64,000 bases of DNA, taken from assembly GCA_003224905.1 (NCBI GenBank), contig QIAA01000052.1:26828-90827 (forward strand), in the 5' to 3' direction. A program made the position numbers and the translations under genes. The notes beneath the pieces are model-generated. The model was not told the origin of the DNA and made no database searches. It was given only the letters and a program-made list of their open reading frames with translations. This document shows, in pieces, positions 63,703 through 64,000 of the stretch; positions within the stretch are counted from its first letter, which is position 1; every line of letters starts with the position of its first letter. The stretch is from Acidobacteriota bacterium. Lineage in GTDB: Bacteria; Acidobacteriota; Terriglobia; Terriglobales; Acidobacteriaceae.

Positions 63703-64000
63703 TTAAGCTGCTTTGTGGGCCTTGGCTTCGAGGGTCTTCTCGCTCCCAACATTGACCTTGATCTGCTTGGGCTTGGCTTCCGCCTTCTTGGCAAGATTAA
63801 CCTTCAGCACGCCTTTGTCGTAGTGGGCGCTCACTTGCCCCGGATCCACGGAGCTAGGCAGCGTGAACGAGCGGGTGAAGCTTCCATACTGCCGCTCGAC
63901 GCGACGGAAGTTCTCCTCTTTCTCTTCCTTCTCGAGCTTGCGCTCGCCGTGGACGGTGAGGGTGTTGTTGTCGACGCGGACATCAATGTCTTTTTCGTCG
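63703..64000 (-). CDS. Hsp20/alpha-crystallin small heat-shock protein, C-terminal part
   Basis: About 98 residues of a small heat-shock protein are visible, starting at the right edge of the window. They include L-T-V-H-G-E-R, F-R-R-V-E-R-x-Y-G-S-F, F-T-L-P-S-S-V-D and the G-V-L-K-V-N-L strand of the alpha-crystallin domain. The stop codon (TAA) is at 63703-63705. The N-terminus lies outside the window. Confidence 0.92.
   Translation of the reverse strand, partial: DEKDIDVRVDNNTLTVHGERKLEKEEKEENFRRVERQYGSFTRSFTLPSSVDPGQVSAHYDKGVLKVNLAKKAEAKPKQIKVNVGSEKTLEAKAHKAA

Overview
The window looks like chromosomal DNA of an Acidobacteriota species (Terriglobia-like). This is judged from gene content, not from a search: a very large TonB-dependent receptor with an N-terminal carboxypeptidase-regulatory-like domain (Oar type), a DUF2934 protein, an FG-GAP/ASPIC-UnbV protein, tandem Ig-like repeat proteins, BNR and DUF5107-TPR secreted proteins, and GC-rich coding with many GTG/TTG starts and 1-4 base stop/start overlaps. 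There is no sign of a prophage, integrase, transposase or CRISPR array. One tRNA gene (Asp, GTC) is present at 3772-3848.

Layout. (1) 1-4349: the start of an Ig-repeat protein running off the left edge, an M50 site-2 protease with CBS domains, a DUF2934 protein, a doubtful small CxxC protein, a probable gene fragment, tRNA-Asp and mostly empty DNA. (2) 4350-11718, minus strand: a seven-gene operon coding for a coiled-coil protein, PspA/IM30, a membrane-anchored solute-binding protein fused to an OmpA domain, a NitT/TauT-type ABC permease and ATPase, a two-TM coiled-coil protein and a two-domain AAA ATPase. A phage-CII-like regulator is divergent from it at 11923. This is the best candidate for an undescribed system, probably in cell-envelope maintenance or stress. 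(3) 12822-26657, plus strand: a GntR regulator followed by a translationally coupled operon of an RnfD-like membrane domain fused to FG-GAP/ASPIC, a Rieske oxygenase, two GNAT-like proteins, a GH3-family acyl-adenylating enzyme, a fatty-acid desaturase and a P450. A MATE exporter and a fatty-acid hydroxylase-type protein follow. It reads as a biosynthetic cluster for an oxidised, conjugated and exported lipid-like metabolite.

(4) 26977-47016: extracytoplasmic and carbohydrate genes. They include two secreted proteins, a GNAT, a 2-hydroxyacid dehydrogenase, an SSS-family symporter whose C-terminus appears frameshifted, a DUF5107-TPR protein / Tat-exported amidohydrolase / AgaS-like SIS operon, a BNR protein, a glycosidase-like protein, an SGNH hydrolase, a NagB-like deaminase and a heparinase II/III-like lyase. 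Together they suggest use of amino-sugar or uronate-containing polysaccharides. (5) 47114-53874: a Gfo/Idh oxidoreductase and a compact L-fucose oxidation operon (mutarotase, FucP, SDR dehydrogenase, lactonase, UxaA-type dehydratase, DeoR regulator). (6) 54061-64000: the giant TonB-dependent receptor with a secreted CocE-type hydrolase 3 bases behind it, a DHDPS-family lyase with an OYE-family flavin enzyme, a decayed secreted-protein gene, a small exported protein, an ABM-like protein and the C-terminal part of an Hsp20 chaperone.

All functions are inferred from motifs read by eye and remembered family features; no database search was run.
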